Shown here one piece after another: positions 15,933 to 24,617 of a DNA stretch of 64,000 nt. Both the position numbers and the translations under genes were made by a program. The notes under the pieces were generated by a model. That model was given only the letters and a program-made list of their open reading frames with translations. It ran no database searches and was not told where the DNA came from. Each line of letters starts with the position of its first letter. Position 1 is the stretch's first letter. The stretch is from JADJSS01 sp964490845. Its GTDB lineage: Bacteria; Bacteroidota; Bacteroidia; Chitinophagales; JADIYW01. Location: the NCBI GenBank assembly GCA_964490845.1, contig CAZBED010000001.1, positions 310,001 through 374,000 on the forward strand, written 5' to 3'.

Positions 15933-16751
15933 ATGAAAAAAGTATGTACACTCGCTCTTTCCATTATTATCAGCAGTTCAATATTCGCAGCTGCGGATTT
16001 TTACCTGAAATTAAATTTCAATGGGAATTACACGGTTAGCCTGAACAACCAGACGCAGACCTCAGCCACCAACATTTTCCGTTTCAACAACCTTGGTCCG
16101 GGAAATTATTTCCTTAAAGTACAGCAAAACGGCATGTACGGGCGCATTGTTTACAATCAACCCGTCAACATACCGGATGGCTACAGAACCGCCGCGGAGA
16201 TGAATCCTAATTTTGTTTTAAGCATCGTAGATAAGATACCGCTGACACAAAATGCCTGGTATCAGGATGACCTACCGGGCTACCCGAATTATCCGCCGTA
16301 TGGCAACGGACCTAACCAACCCCATCCGCCAAAGCCACATTATCCAAAGCCAAAAGATCCGAAAGGCTGTAACCATAGCTGCCCGTATCACAATGGATAC
16401 GGACAATATTATCCCAACGGTGCTTATCCGTACCCCGGGTATAATGGTAATTATAACAACATGAACCTCATGGATGAAACGGGTATGCAAAGTCTGATAC
16501 AAACAATGAAAAACGTTTCTTTTGATGATAAAATGTTTGATATAGCTAAAACAGCATTAAAGACCAGAAGTGTTAAGACTAATCAGGTACATCAGCTACT
16601 GCAACTGTTTTCATTTGAGAAATACAAGCTGGATCTGGCCAAACATCTGTACGACAAAACCATTGACAAAGAAAACTATTATACACTTTATAATGACTTT
16701 GCCTTTGATTCCTACAGTTCACAGTTAGACAAGTACATTAACTCAAAATAG
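15933..16751 (+). CDS. exported DUF4476 protein with Pro/Gly/Tyr-rich linker
   Basis: Start placed at ATG 15933, which gives MKKVCTLALSIIISSSIFAA as signal peptide; the frame extends upstream into the VOC gene without a better start. The 272-residue product has an N-terminal beta-sandwich-like domain (22-100; FRFNNLGPGNYFLKVQ), a low-complexity linker (~109-178) rich in Pro, Gly, Tyr and Asn with CNHSCPYH (146-153), and a helical C-terminal DUF4476 domain (~180-272) carrying MKNVSFDDKMFDIAKTAL. DUF4476 is common on Bacteroidota surface proteins, function unknown. It ends at a shared bidirectional terminator. Confidence 0.8.
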   Translation: MKKVCTLALSIIISSSIFAAADFYLKLNFNGNYTVSLNNQTQTSATNIFRFNNLGPGNYFLKVQQNGMYGRIVYNQPVNIPDGYRTAAEMNPNFVLSIVDKIPLTQNAWYQDDLPGYPNYPPYGNGPNQPHPPKPHYPKPKDPKGCNHSCPYHNGYGQYYPNGAYPYPGYNGNYNNMNLMDETGMQSLIQTMKNVSFDDKMFDIAKTALKTRSVKTNQVHQLLQLFSFEKYKLDLAKHLYDKTIDKENYYTLYNDFAFDSYSSQLDKYINSK

Positions 16752-16767
16752 CAACAAGGCAATAAAT

Positions 16768-16798
16768 AAAAGAAGCGTTCCGTTGGAACGCTTCTTTT
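16768..16798. terminator. bidirectional intrinsic terminator
   Basis: AAAAGAAGCGTTCC (16768-16781) and GGAACGCTTCTTTT (16785-16798) form a perfect 14-bp stem with a GTT loop between two convergent genes. A runs on one side and T runs on the other let it work in both directions. Confidence 0.9.
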
Positions 16799-16873
16799 AT
16801 TGTATAAAACCCTTTACACTTTCAACAAACAGGCAGAATCATTAACGAAGAACACACCAGAATGTTTATACTA

Positions 16874-17560
16874 TTACCACACCCCGCATTTTTTGCAGAA
16901 GATGGCATCGTATGCCGTTTCAATAACGGCAATGGTATGGGCAAAATCATGGTTTAACCCCAAGTCCCTCAAAGCCATATAATAGTTGCTGAAATTAGTG
17001 GCATCAAAATCATCTCTACGGATGGCGTTCTTTGACTTGGGCGCTAAGGGATAATCATTCAAGGCAATATCCCAGTAGGTGCCGCTTTCTTCAAAAAGCA
17101 AAATCATGGCTTCCAGTTCTTTTCCTACTAAAGTATCTTTAATCGTTTCCGATACCTGTATGCGCAGCTTATAAAAATCTTCCGCGGATTCCGCAGTAAA
17201 CTTCTTGCTGGCTCTTATCTTATTCAATTCTGCCAGATACTTCTTTACCGTTTCATCCTGAACGAATGGTTTTCCTTTTTTGGCTGCATACAAAGCCAGT
17301 ACATCTATATGCTTCACGGTGTCCATTCCCAAAGCGCTGTAGACCTCTTTCAGATGCGCACCCTGTTCGCTGACCGTTTGTGTAATAGAGGCAAAAACCT
17401 TGTCCGGCACTAATTTACCACTGCTTATTTTCCCGATAAACGGCTGAATCGACTTGGTATGCCACGTGTACATATTAGAGAGGTAGTTATGATGGTCGCA
17501 CGCGACAGCATTCGTAAAACCACAGATCAGGATAGTAACAGCTAACATTAATTTCTTCAT
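16874..17560 (-). CDS. exported helical protein of unknown function
   Basis: I use ATG 17560 (MKKLMLAVTILICGFTNAVA) because it starts the signal peptide; the longer frame adds 12 uninformative residues. The mature ~208 residues are mainly helical and begin with Cys-Asp-His-His, so either signal peptidase I or II cleavage is possible. Two His-rich spots (DHHNYLSNMYTWH near the N-terminus, LGLNHDFAHT near the C-terminus) and a terminal CKKC pair could bind metal. I recognise no family. It is divergent from the serine hydrolase gene. Confidence 0.6.
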   Translation of the reverse strand: MKKLMLAVTILICGFTNAVACDHHNYLSNMYTWHTKSIQPFIGKISSGKLVPDKVFASITQTVSEQGAHLKEVYSALGMDTVKHIDVLALYAAKKGKPFVQDETVKKYLAELNKIRASKKFTAESAEDFYKLRIQVSETIKDTLVGKELEAMILLFEESGTYWDIALNDYPLAPKSKNAIRRDDFDATNFSNYYMALRDLGLNHDFAHTIAVIETAYDAIFCKKCGVW

Positions 17561-17814
17561 AAGTTTGGAGTTTTTTGTTTGGCAATGAACAAACAACTGT
17601 TCAAAGCGACCTAATTGCAGCCAAAATTATGCCAAAATATCCTGTAAATCAATATATCCAACAGATAAATCAATTCACCATGGTGCATAAACTTCCCCAT
17701 CCGCTTCTGCAATTTAAGGACGTCCTTTCCGTTTACCCTTATATCAACATAAAAAATCAGATAAAACAAGCTACGCTTTAAACTTTTTGACTAAATTTCC
17801 ATCTAACAAATACC

Positions 17815-19125
17815 ATGCTTCTGAAAAAGTGGTTTACAAGCATACTCATCACATTTGCGTGCTATGTTCATGCACAGCCAATGTATTTCCCGCCTGTGTC
17901 CGGGACGACCTGGGATACATTATCTCCGAACCGTTTGGGCTGGTGCCAGCAAAGAATAGACTCCCTGTATAATTATCTGGAAGGCACCAGCACGGATGCT
18001 TTCATTGTGTTGAAAGACGGGAAAATCGTGCTGGAAAAGTATTTCGGCACCTTTACACAAGATTCCATTCATTACTGGGCATCTGCGGGTAAGAGCTTAA
18101 CAGCAACGATGGTTGGTATCGCGCAGCAAAAAGGATTGTTAAACATAAATGACTCTGTTTCCAAATATCTTGGGGTGGGCTGGACGAATGAAACACGTTC
18201 AAAAGAAAAGCTGATTACGATAAAAAACCTGCTATCCATGACCGGCGGCATGGACGACCAGCCCGCATTTCCCTGTGACAACCTCAGTCAGGTACCTGCC
18301 TGCCTGCAATACAAAGCCGATGCCGGCACACGATGGTCGTACCATACAGGCGCCTACCGGAAACTGGAAGATGTGGTTAGTATTGTTACCGGACAAAACT
18401 ATACGGCGGCAACCAATGCCTACATAGGTGATAAGATTGGCATGCATGGCGCCTGGTTTCAGAGCGTATATTACAGCAAACCTCGCGAGATGGCACGTTT
18501 CGGATTGCTGACGCTAAATAAAGGTATCTGGCAAAATGATACACTATTAAGGGACACCGCCTATTACCGCGCCATGACCAACACATCGCAAAACTTCAAT
18601 CTATCCTACGGCTATCTGTGGTGGCTGAATGGCAAAGTTTCCGCTATGGTACCGTATTCCCAAATCGTATTTCCGGTAAAACTAATCCGCAATGCACCAG
18701 ATGACTTATTTTGTGCATTGGGCAAGAATGATCAGAAAATCTATGTGGTGCCGAGCCGGAACATGGTAATTGTGCGCGTCGGAGGTTCCGCTTATGAAGC
18801 CGATGCGATTTCAACTTATGATACCCTTATCTGGAATTATATCAACAAACTGAGTGATGGATGTATGCCTTCAGGCCTGACAACAAACAAAACTACCGGC
18901 GAATTAAAATTGTTTCCCAACCCGGCCAATAATTTTATTACATTCAGGGGGTTCAGCGAAATGAAAACCATCCGCTATAGTATCACCAACCTTTTCGGGC
19001 AAACTATGACGGAAGGCGAAACACAAAACCATACGCTGGATATTTCCGGACTGAGTGAAGGCGCCTATATTCTCACGTTACAAAGCGAGGACAGAATGGC
19101 AACACGACAGTTTATTAAGTTGTGA
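17815..19125 (+). CDS. secreted class C beta-lactamase-fold serine hydrolase with type IX sorting domain
   Basis: The 436-residue protein has a signal peptide (~1-20), a beta-lactamase/DD-peptidase fold with the nucleophile motif SAGKS (S90-x-x-K93), conserved LLSMTGGMDD and GYLWWLNG segments, and a C-terminal Por secretion (T9SS type A) domain (~365-436) with KLFPNPANNFI, NLFGQTMTEGE and LSEGAYILTL. Such proteins are esterases, amidases or peptidases exported through the type IX system; substrate unknown. Presence of the sorting domain implies a functional T9SS in the organism. The Tyr of the second motif is probably in the WSYHTGAY stretch. Confidence 0.9.
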   Translation: MLLKKWFTSILITFACYVHAQPMYFPPVSGTTWDTLSPNRLGWCQQRIDSLYNYLEGTSTDAFIVLKDGKIVLEKYFGTFTQDSIHYWASAGKSLTATMVGIAQQKGLLNINDSVSKYLGVGWTNETRSKEKLITIKNLLSMTGGMDDQPAFPCDNLSQVPACLQYKADAGTRWSYHTGAYRKLEDVVSIVTGQNYTAATNAYIGDKIGMHGAWFQSVYYSKPREMARFGLLTLNKGIWQNDTLLRDTAYYRAMTNTSQNFNLSYGYLWWLNGKVSAMVPYSQIVFPVKLIRNAPDDLFCALGKNDQKIYVVPSRNMVIVRVGGSAYEADAISTYDTLIWNYINKLSDGCMPSGLTTNKTTGELKLFPNPANNFITFRGFSEMKTIRYSITNLFGQTMTEGETQNHTLDISGLSEGAYILTLQSEDRMATRQFIKL

Positions 19126-19148
19126 CTGCTGAATATTCCTTACTTTTA
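19120..19148 (+). promoter_or_regulatory. probable promoter of the S4-domain gene
   Basis: TTG (19120-19122), 18 bp, then TACTTTTA (19141-19148) resembles the Bacteroidota TTTG-N19-TAnnTTTG promoter with the last base changed. The ATG is 16 bp beyond the -7 box. Confidence 0.4.
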
Positions 19149-19164
19149 CTGCATCTAAAAAATT

Positions 19165-19371
19165 ATGCCCACTTTCAAAATTAAAGATGACATCATTTTG
19201 CTGAACCAGCTGCTGAAAGTACTGAACTGGTGCGAAAGCGGTGCACAGGCGAATACCGCTATTGAAGAAGGCCGGGTGAAAGTAAACGGAAAAACAGAGC
19301 TGCGCAAGCGCAACAAATTACCCAAAGGAACAGTGGTAGAGTTTGAGGGAAATAAGGTGAAACTGGTATAG
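19165..19371 (+). CDS. S4-domain RNA-binding protein (YbcJ/YlmN-like)
   Basis: A 68-residue stand-alone S4 domain: LNQLLKVLNWCESGAQANTAIEEGRVKVNGKTELRKRNKL, then KGTVVEFEG. The arrangement of the recognition helix and basic loop fits small ribosome/RNA-binding S4 proteins such as YbcJ. Length is normal. It is monocistronic by position. Confidence 0.9.
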   Translation: MPTFKIKDDIILLNQLLKVLNWCESGAQANTAIEEGRVKVNGKTELRKRNKLPKGTVVEFEGNKVKLV

Positions 19372-19662
19372 GCGATATTATTTTTTTTGTGCTATCCTAA
19401 AACATGCTTTTTCTTTCGGGTAAAGGCTTCTGAAAAACGTTGCCTTGCTTAATCATATGGTAAAGTATCTATTACGTATGACACTGCCGAGAAGTGAAAA
19501 ACATGCGCAAAACGGGTACATATTTGCAGTATTTACTTGTATATCAATTCAAAAGTTTTTATTCATAGATATTTGAATAAACTCAATAATTGCTTACATT
19601 TACTAGTTGTAGGTAAAGCACGGGAAACACCCTAAACGAATAAAAAGCTATCTTTGTAATCT
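19372..19662. other. 291-bp intergenic region ahead of the DUF262 gene
   Basis: AT-rich, with no ORF I can support. TATCTTTG (19649-19656) is a perfect Bacteroidota -7 box and ends six bases before the DUF262 ATG, so the transcript could be leaderless, but no -33 TTTG is seen at the expected distance. No hairpin terminator follows the S4 gene. Confidence 0.4.
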
Positions 19663-21357
19663 ATGGCAGTAAATAATTTACTCGATACAAGCACAGTAAG
19701 CCTCAGCGACATAATAGGCAATGGCAAAGTCTATAAGGTGCCGTCATATCAAAGAGATTATTCATGGAAGCAAGACCATTGGGAGGATTTATGGGCAGAT
19801 ATTCTTACAGTACTGAATGGGGATAGCATCCACTACATGGGCTCCATAGTATTACAAAACAAAGGAGATAAAAAATATAGTGTTATTGATGGGCAACAAA
19901 GGCTTTCAACCTTGACATTAATTGTATTAGCCACAATCAAAACAATTCAAACTTTAATAGACAAGAATATTGATAAGGATAACAATATTGAAAGGGTATC
20001 CCTCCTTACCAAAAAATTTCTCGGCGACAAAGACCCAGGTTCATTAACATATTCTGCAAAACTTGAATTAAATGAAAATAATAATAGTTTTTTCCAAACT
20101 CATTTAATGGTTTTCAGGCAACCCTTAAATGAAAAGACTTTAGGCGATTCTGACAAGTTGCTCTGGCAGGCTTATAACTTTTTTCTAGGTAAAATAACTA
20201 CACATTTTCACAACAACGAAAATGGAGAAGACTTGGCAAATTTTCTAAACAAGCAAGTTGCTGAAAGGATGATGTTCATCCAAATTGTAGTAGAAGATGA
20301 ACTTAGTGCATATACAGTCTTTGAAACATTGAACTCAAGAGGTGTTAGTTTAACTGTTACAGATTTATTGAAAAATTACTTATTTTCATTATCTACAAAA
20401 GTAGATTTAGACCATGTTAAAGAAAAATGGCGCAAAATTGTTGATACTATTGGTTTAGATAACTTTCCTGCGTTCCTTCGCCATTACTGGATTTCAAAAA
20501 ATAAACTCATTAGGCAAGAATATTTATTCCGGGCTATGAAGGATGTTGTAAAGACTTCCCCAAAAGTTATAGAACTCTTAGATGAATTAGAGCGAAATGC
20601 TCAACTATACAATGCGCTATCAAATTCATCAGACCCTTTTTGGATTGGACAAAGAGACCAAAAGAAAAGGATTAAAGAAATAGAATTATTTAAAGAGAAA
20701 CAAGCTTTACCGCTTTTATTAGCCTCTTATAATAATCTTAGTGCGGAGGAATTCACGAAAGTTTTAAGAGTAGTAAGTGTAATTACATTCCGCTATACAA
20801 TTATAGGAGGATTACATACAAATTTAAAAGAGGACGTTTATAACAAAGCGGCTATAAAAATCAGCAACAAAGAATTGACAACTGCATCTTTAATTGCAAA
20901 AGAAGTAAAGGCGTTATATACTAGTGATAAAGATTTTAAAAATGATTTTTCAACTACGGTCATAAGCACAAAAAGAGGCAAAAAATTAGTGCGATATATC
21001 TTATTTGAAATTGAGAATCATTTGGCTCAAACCGATACCGATTATGAAGATAACCCTGCAACCATTGAGCATATTTTACCCGAAAACGCCGGTGACGAAT
21101 GGATTGCTAATTTCCCTGTTTCTATTCAAGAATCTTTAGTTTACAGACTTGGAAACTATACTTTATTAGAAGATGACAAGAATAGAGAGTGTGGGACAAA
21201 GAATTTTGAAACGAAAAAAGCTATCTATCAAACCAGTCAATATGCAATGCCTAAACAAATAGTTGCCCCAGATTGGACACCTAATACTTTAGACAATAGA
21301 CAGACAAGACTTGCCGATTATGCTACCGCATCATGGAGGCTTCCATACTTTGACTAA
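19663..21357 (+). CDS. DUF262/DUF1524 protein (GmrSD-like, putative defence nuclease)
   Basis: The 564-residue single-chain protein has an N-terminal DUF262 ParB-like NTPase domain with VPSYQRDYSWK (26-36) and DGQQRLSTL (76-84), a helical middle with FETLNSRGVSLTVTDLLKNY, and a C-terminal DUF1524 HNH-type domain with TIEHILPEN (His ~470) and LGNYTLLEDDKN. This combination defines GmrSD-type IV restriction enzymes, which cleave modified phage DNA, and also other poorly studied defence proteins. It stands alone, without a methylase or partner gene. Its codons look more A+T-rich than its neighbours' (judged by eye), suggesting horizontal acquisition. Confidence 0.85.
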   Translation: MAVNNLLDTSTVSLSDIIGNGKVYKVPSYQRDYSWKQDHWEDLWADILTVLNGDSIHYMGSIVLQNKGDKKYSVIDGQQRLSTLTLIVLATIKTIQTLIDKNIDKDNNIERVSLLTKKFLGDKDPGSLTYSAKLELNENNNSFFQTHLMVFRQPLNEKTLGDSDKLLWQAYNFFLGKITTHFHNNENGEDLANFLNKQVAERMMFIQIVVEDELSAYTVFETLNSRGVSLTVTDLLKNYLFSLSTKVDLDHVKEKWRKIVDTIGLDNFPAFLRHYWISKNKLIRQEYLFRAMKDVVKTSPKVIELLDELERNAQLYNALSNSSDPFWIGQRDQKKRIKEIELFKEKQALPLLLASYNNLSAEEFTKVLRVVSVITFRYTIIGGLHTNLKEDVYNKAAIKISNKELTTASLIAKEVKALYTSDKDFKNDFSTTVISTKRGKKLVRYILFEIENHLAQTDTDYEDNPATIEHILPENAGDEWIANFPVSIQESLVYRLGNYTLLEDDKNRECGTKNFETKKAIYQTSQYAMPKQIVAPDWTPNTLDNRQTRLADYATASWRLPYFD

Positions 21358-21500
21358 GGTGATTTCGATTGCCCTGCATACAACATTGGTATTTGCAAAA
21401 TCTGGGCGGACGTAAGCCGTGTTTCAACTTTTTGTTTTTCAATTTGGCTTTATATCGGGCAGACGAATAACCAAACTACAGCCAGTAGAATTCTCCCCAC

Positions 21501-21525
21501 TGGCCTTAGCGTCCTGCTGAGGCCA
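21501..21525 (+). terminator. hairpin downstream of the DUF262 gene
   Basis: TGGCCTTAGC (21501-21510) pairs with GCTGAGGCCA (21516-21525) over 10 bp with one G-U pair around GTCCT. It lacks a T run, so termination activity is uncertain; it may be a repeat-derived hairpin. Confidence 0.4.
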
Positions 21526-21585
21526 CGAATTATACAGATAGTGGTGTCCTGCGCTCGCTATGACGGGTTGCTGATAAACCGTTTC

Positions 21586-23556
21586 CTACTTCCGGGCGCC
21601 TTTGATGATTTCTTCTACAACAGACGGATCCAGCAGGGTGGTGATATCGCCCAGATTGGTAGTATCGCCTTCGGCAATCTTGCGCAGTATACGACGCATA
21701 ATCTTTCCGCTGCGGGTTTTCGGCAATCCTGAAACAATCTGTATCTTATCGGGTTTCGCAATCGGCGAAATGATTTTGCTCACGATATTGCGCACTTCAT
21801 TTTCAAACGCAGCTATATTCAGCAAATGAAGGCTGTTGTCCACACCCACTCCTTCCTCTTGCATCGGATCGGTATCTACCAACCCTTTTTCTATGCTTTG
21901 TTTGTCAACAATCACAAACGCATAGATGCCCTGCCCCTTAATGTCGTGCGGATAACCAACCACTGCGCTTTCTATGACATTCGGATGTTCGTTGATAGCA
22001 TTTTCCACTTCCGCCGTTCCCAGCCGGTGACCGCTTACATTCATTACATCATCCACCCTGCCGATGATACGGTAATAGCCGTCTTCATCGCGGCGGCAGC
22101 CGTCTCCGGTAAAATATAAATCATTATAGGTAGAGAAATAGGCTAAGCGGCAACGTTCATGGTCGCCGAATGTGGTACGTATCATACCCGGCCATGGAAA
22201 CTTCATACACAAAAATCCTTCGACATTATTTTCTTTTAATTCGTAACCGCCACTATCCACTAAAATGGGTTGCACTCCCGGAAGCGGCAAGGTGGCAAAT
22301 GTAGGTTTTGTGGGTGTCACATAGGCAATCGGCGAAATCATAATACCGCCGGTTTCCGTTTGCCACCAGGTATCTACAATCGGGCAGCGTTCTTTCCCGA
22401 TATTATCATGATACCAGAACCAGGCCTCTTCATTGATCGGCTCCCCCACCGAACCGATGACCTTCAGGGAATCCAATTTATAAGGTGTTACGAAGTCAAG
22501 TCCGCTCGCCATCAGCGAGCGTATCGCCGTCGGCGCGGTATAGAACTTAGTTACCTGTAATTTATCGATAGTTGACCAAAAGCGCCCTGCATCCGGATAA
22601 GTCGGAATACCTTCAAACATAACGGTAGTGGCTCCGTTCAGCAAGGGGCCATAGACGATATACGAATGGCCTGTTATCCAGCCGATGTCCGCCGTGCACC
22701 AGAAAATATCATCTTCCTCGTACTGAAACACATTCAGGAATGTGTAGTACGTATAAGCCATATATCCGGCGCAACTATGTACCACACCCTTCGGTTTTCC
22801 GGTACTGCCGGAGGTGTATAAAATAAACAGATGATCTTCGCTGTCCATCACCTCAGCGGTAAAATCCGCTGCCGCTTTTTGCATTTCACTGTGCCACCAC
22901 ACATCACGTCCTAACTGCATATCGATGGCTTCGGCAGTTCGTTTATAAACAATCACTTTCTGAATGGAAGGTGTGCTTTTCAGGGCTTCATCACAAATCA
23001 CTTTCAGTCCAACACTTTTATTGCCGCGATATAATCCGTCAGCTGTTACCAGCAGTTTGCAAGCGGAATCATTGATGCGATCGGATAGCGACTGCGCCGA
23101 GAATCCGGCAAAGACCACCGAGTGTATGGCACCTACCCGCGCGCATGCGAGTACTGCCACCGCCAATTCCGGAACCATAGGCATATACAGACATACGCGA
23201 TCACCTTTTTGTACGCCATTATTTTGTAAAACATTCGAAAAGCGGCATACTTCGGCATGCAGTTCTTTGTATGTCAATATCCGGCCGGCTTCATTCGGGT
23301 CGTTGGCTTCCCAAATGATGGCGGGCTTATCCGCGTTGTTATCCAAATGCCTGTCCAGACAGTTTTCAGTAATATTCAGTTTACCATTAACAAACCATTC
23401 TACCTTCGGCTCCCTGAAATTCCACTCTAAAACTTTGTCCCATTTCTGATGCCACTGAAAGGAATCGGCTATTTCACTCCAGAATTGTTCCGGTTGATCA
23501 ACACTTTTCTTATAGGTTTCGTGATAGTGTTCGATTGATGTTATCTTATGCCGCAT
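21586..23556 (-). CDS. acs: acetate--CoA ligase (AMP-forming acetyl-CoA synthetase)
   Basis: Cytoplasmic enzyme activating acetate with ATP and CoA through acetyl-adenylate. The 656-residue protein has the Acs N-terminal domain, the P-loop-like YTSGSTGKPKGVVH, the substrate block WWQTETGG, TFGDHERC, the hinge GRVDDVMNVSGHRLGTAEVE, and the acetylatable lysine motif SGLPKTRSGKIMRRILRKIA, so it may be controlled by lysine acetylation. Length and motifs are typical. It is monocistronic and convergent with the DUF262 gene. Confidence 0.97.
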   Translation of the reverse strand: MRHKITSIEHYHETYKKSVDQPEQFWSEIADSFQWHQKWDKVLEWNFREPKVEWFVNGKLNITENCLDRHLDNNADKPAIIWEANDPNEAGRILTYKELHAEVCRFSNVLQNNGVQKGDRVCLYMPMVPELAVAVLACARVGAIHSVVFAGFSAQSLSDRINDSACKLLVTADGLYRGNKSVGLKVICDEALKSTPSIQKVIVYKRTAEAIDMQLGRDVWWHSEMQKAAADFTAEVMDSEDHLFILYTSGSTGKPKGVVHSCAGYMAYTYYTFLNVFQYEEDDIFWCTADIGWITGHSYIVYGPLLNGATTVMFEGIPTYPDAGRFWSTIDKLQVTKFYTAPTAIRSLMASGLDFVTPYKLDSLKVIGSVGEPINEEAWFWYHDNIGKERCPIVDTWWQTETGGIMISPIAYVTPTKPTFATLPLPGVQPILVDSGGYELKENNVEGFLCMKFPWPGMIRTTFGDHERCRLAYFSTYNDLYFTGDGCRRDEDGYYRIIGRVDDVMNVSGHRLGTAEVENAINEHPNVIESAVVGYPHDIKGQGIYAFVIVDKQSIEKGLVDTDPMQEEGVGVDNSLHLLNIAAFENEVRNIVSKIISPIAKPDKIQIVSGLPKTRSGKIMRRILRKIAEGDTTNLGDITTLLDPSVVEEIIKGARK

Positions 23557-23628
23557 ACGTTACTTATTTCCACTAAAATACAAAACAATTTCATCTTCCA
23601 ATCGGACGTCTGCATGAATTACGCATAA

Positions 23629-23660
23629 TTTCGGAATAGCCATTTAAAATGGTATTTTTG
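23629..23660 (+). promoter_or_regulatory. possible promoter of the GNAT-type gene
   Basis: TTTC (23629-23632), 20 bp, then TATTTTTG (23653-23660), the latter a perfect TAnnTTTG. The same TTTC variant of the -33 box is present before tRNA-Gln. The ATG lies 66 bp downstream. Confidence 0.35.
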
Positions 23661-23726
23661 TATCTCAAAAAGTGTAACTGTACCTGTACACATTCAACAC
23701 TTCTTAATTTTTTCTGTTGCATAAAA

Positions 23727-24611
23727 ATGACTGACAAAAAAGAATACATACGACTTTGCAAGGAAACCGGAAGGCACACTATCATTCCTATCTTTTCTCT
23801 GCCCCACTGGCTGGACCAGATGGCGGAAAACTGGGATGTATGTATGTATAAGAAAGAAGAAAAAATCATCGCGGCTTTACCGTATTGCTGGAAAGGCCGA
23901 CTATTAACGAAACGAATTTATTTACCGGACAGCAGTTTTTATCAGTCTATTCTGTTTTTTGAAAAATGCAGTGAAACGGAACGTCAAAAGATTGCCTTGC
24001 GATTATTTAAACAATTACCCAAAACTGTTAAATCATATTTCAAGTTTTTGCCTGAATACAGCAACATAGACCTCAGCGGATTATCCTACACCAAAGAAAC
24101 CTATTATACCTATCTGCTGTCGCCGGAAGATAATATACTCCTTTCCACCAATCACAGCCGTAATATACGTAAGGGAATAAAAAACAGCTATACGATTCAA
24201 CCCAGCAATAACACCGCTCTCTCGTATTCGTTGTTGGTATCTACATTCAGCAGGCAAAAGCTATCATCAAAAATAAAACCGGAAGCCTTTCAGACGCTGG
24301 CGGAACTGGTGAAAAAATATCATTGCGGACAACTGCTAAACTGTCTGGATGATAAAAAAAATGTACTGGCTTCTGTCTTCACCTTGGAAGATGCCTCTAC
24401 TGTTTATTACCTGATGGGCGGTTACAACCATGATTTTAAAAACTCTGGCGCCATGACTTATTTATTGAATCATGTCATTCAGCAAACCATGTCCTCCCAT
24501 AAGCTATTTAATTTCTGCGGTAGCAGTAAAAAATCAATCGCTGCCTTCTTTGAAGGATTTGGTGCTACGAAGCATCCGGTAACCATTTGGAAGAAAATGT
24601 TAAAGCTGTAG
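23727..24611 (+). CDS. GNAT/FemAB-fold acyltransferase-like protein
   Basis: Start set at ATG 23727 (MTDKKEYIRLCKETGRH); the longer frame adds a Cys/Leu-rich segment resembling no domain. The 294-residue product has the FemAB/BioF2-like acetyltransferase layout: PIFSLPHWLDQM, EEKIIAALPYCW, SRNIRKGIKNSYTI, a second GNAT half with ASVFTLEDASTVYYLMGGYNHDFKNSGAMTYLL, and KLFNFCGSSKKSIAAFFEGFGA near the end. Such proteins transfer acyl or aminoacyl groups to peptidoglycan, sugars or other acceptors. It abuts the surface-glycan locus convergently (6 bp apart), so a role in glycan decoration is possible but unproven. Confidence 0.7.
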   Translation: MTDKKEYIRLCKETGRHTIIPIFSLPHWLDQMAENWDVCMYKKEEKIIAALPYCWKGRLLTKRIYLPDSSFYQSILFFEKCSETERQKIALRLFKQLPKTVKSYFKFLPEYSNIDLSGLSYTKETYYTYLLSPEDNILLSTNHSRNIRKGIKNSYTIQPSNNTALSYSLLVSTFSRQKLSSKIKPEAFQTLAELVKKYHCGQLLNCLDDKKNVLASVFTLEDASTVYYLMGGYNHDFKNSGAMTYLLNHVIQQTMSSHKLFNFCGSSKKSIAAFFEGFGATKHPVTIWKKMLKL

Positions 24612-24617
24612 TGCCTT

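Noticed and set aside
16252..16464. ORFs on both strands across the Pro/Gly/Tyr-rich linker
   Set aside because: They result from the low-complexity codons of the DUF4476 gene; neither has a start region or known similarity.
17575..17781. Plus-strand 68-codon ORF between the exported helical protein and the serine hydrolase
   Set aside because: No family, no ribosome-binding or promoter signal, and it begins over the leader of the divergent gene; I treat it as chance.
21530..21585. Possible insertion-sequence end near the acs stop
   Set aside because: The GC-rich stretch has a hairpin just before it but no terminal inverted repeats, target duplication or transposase.
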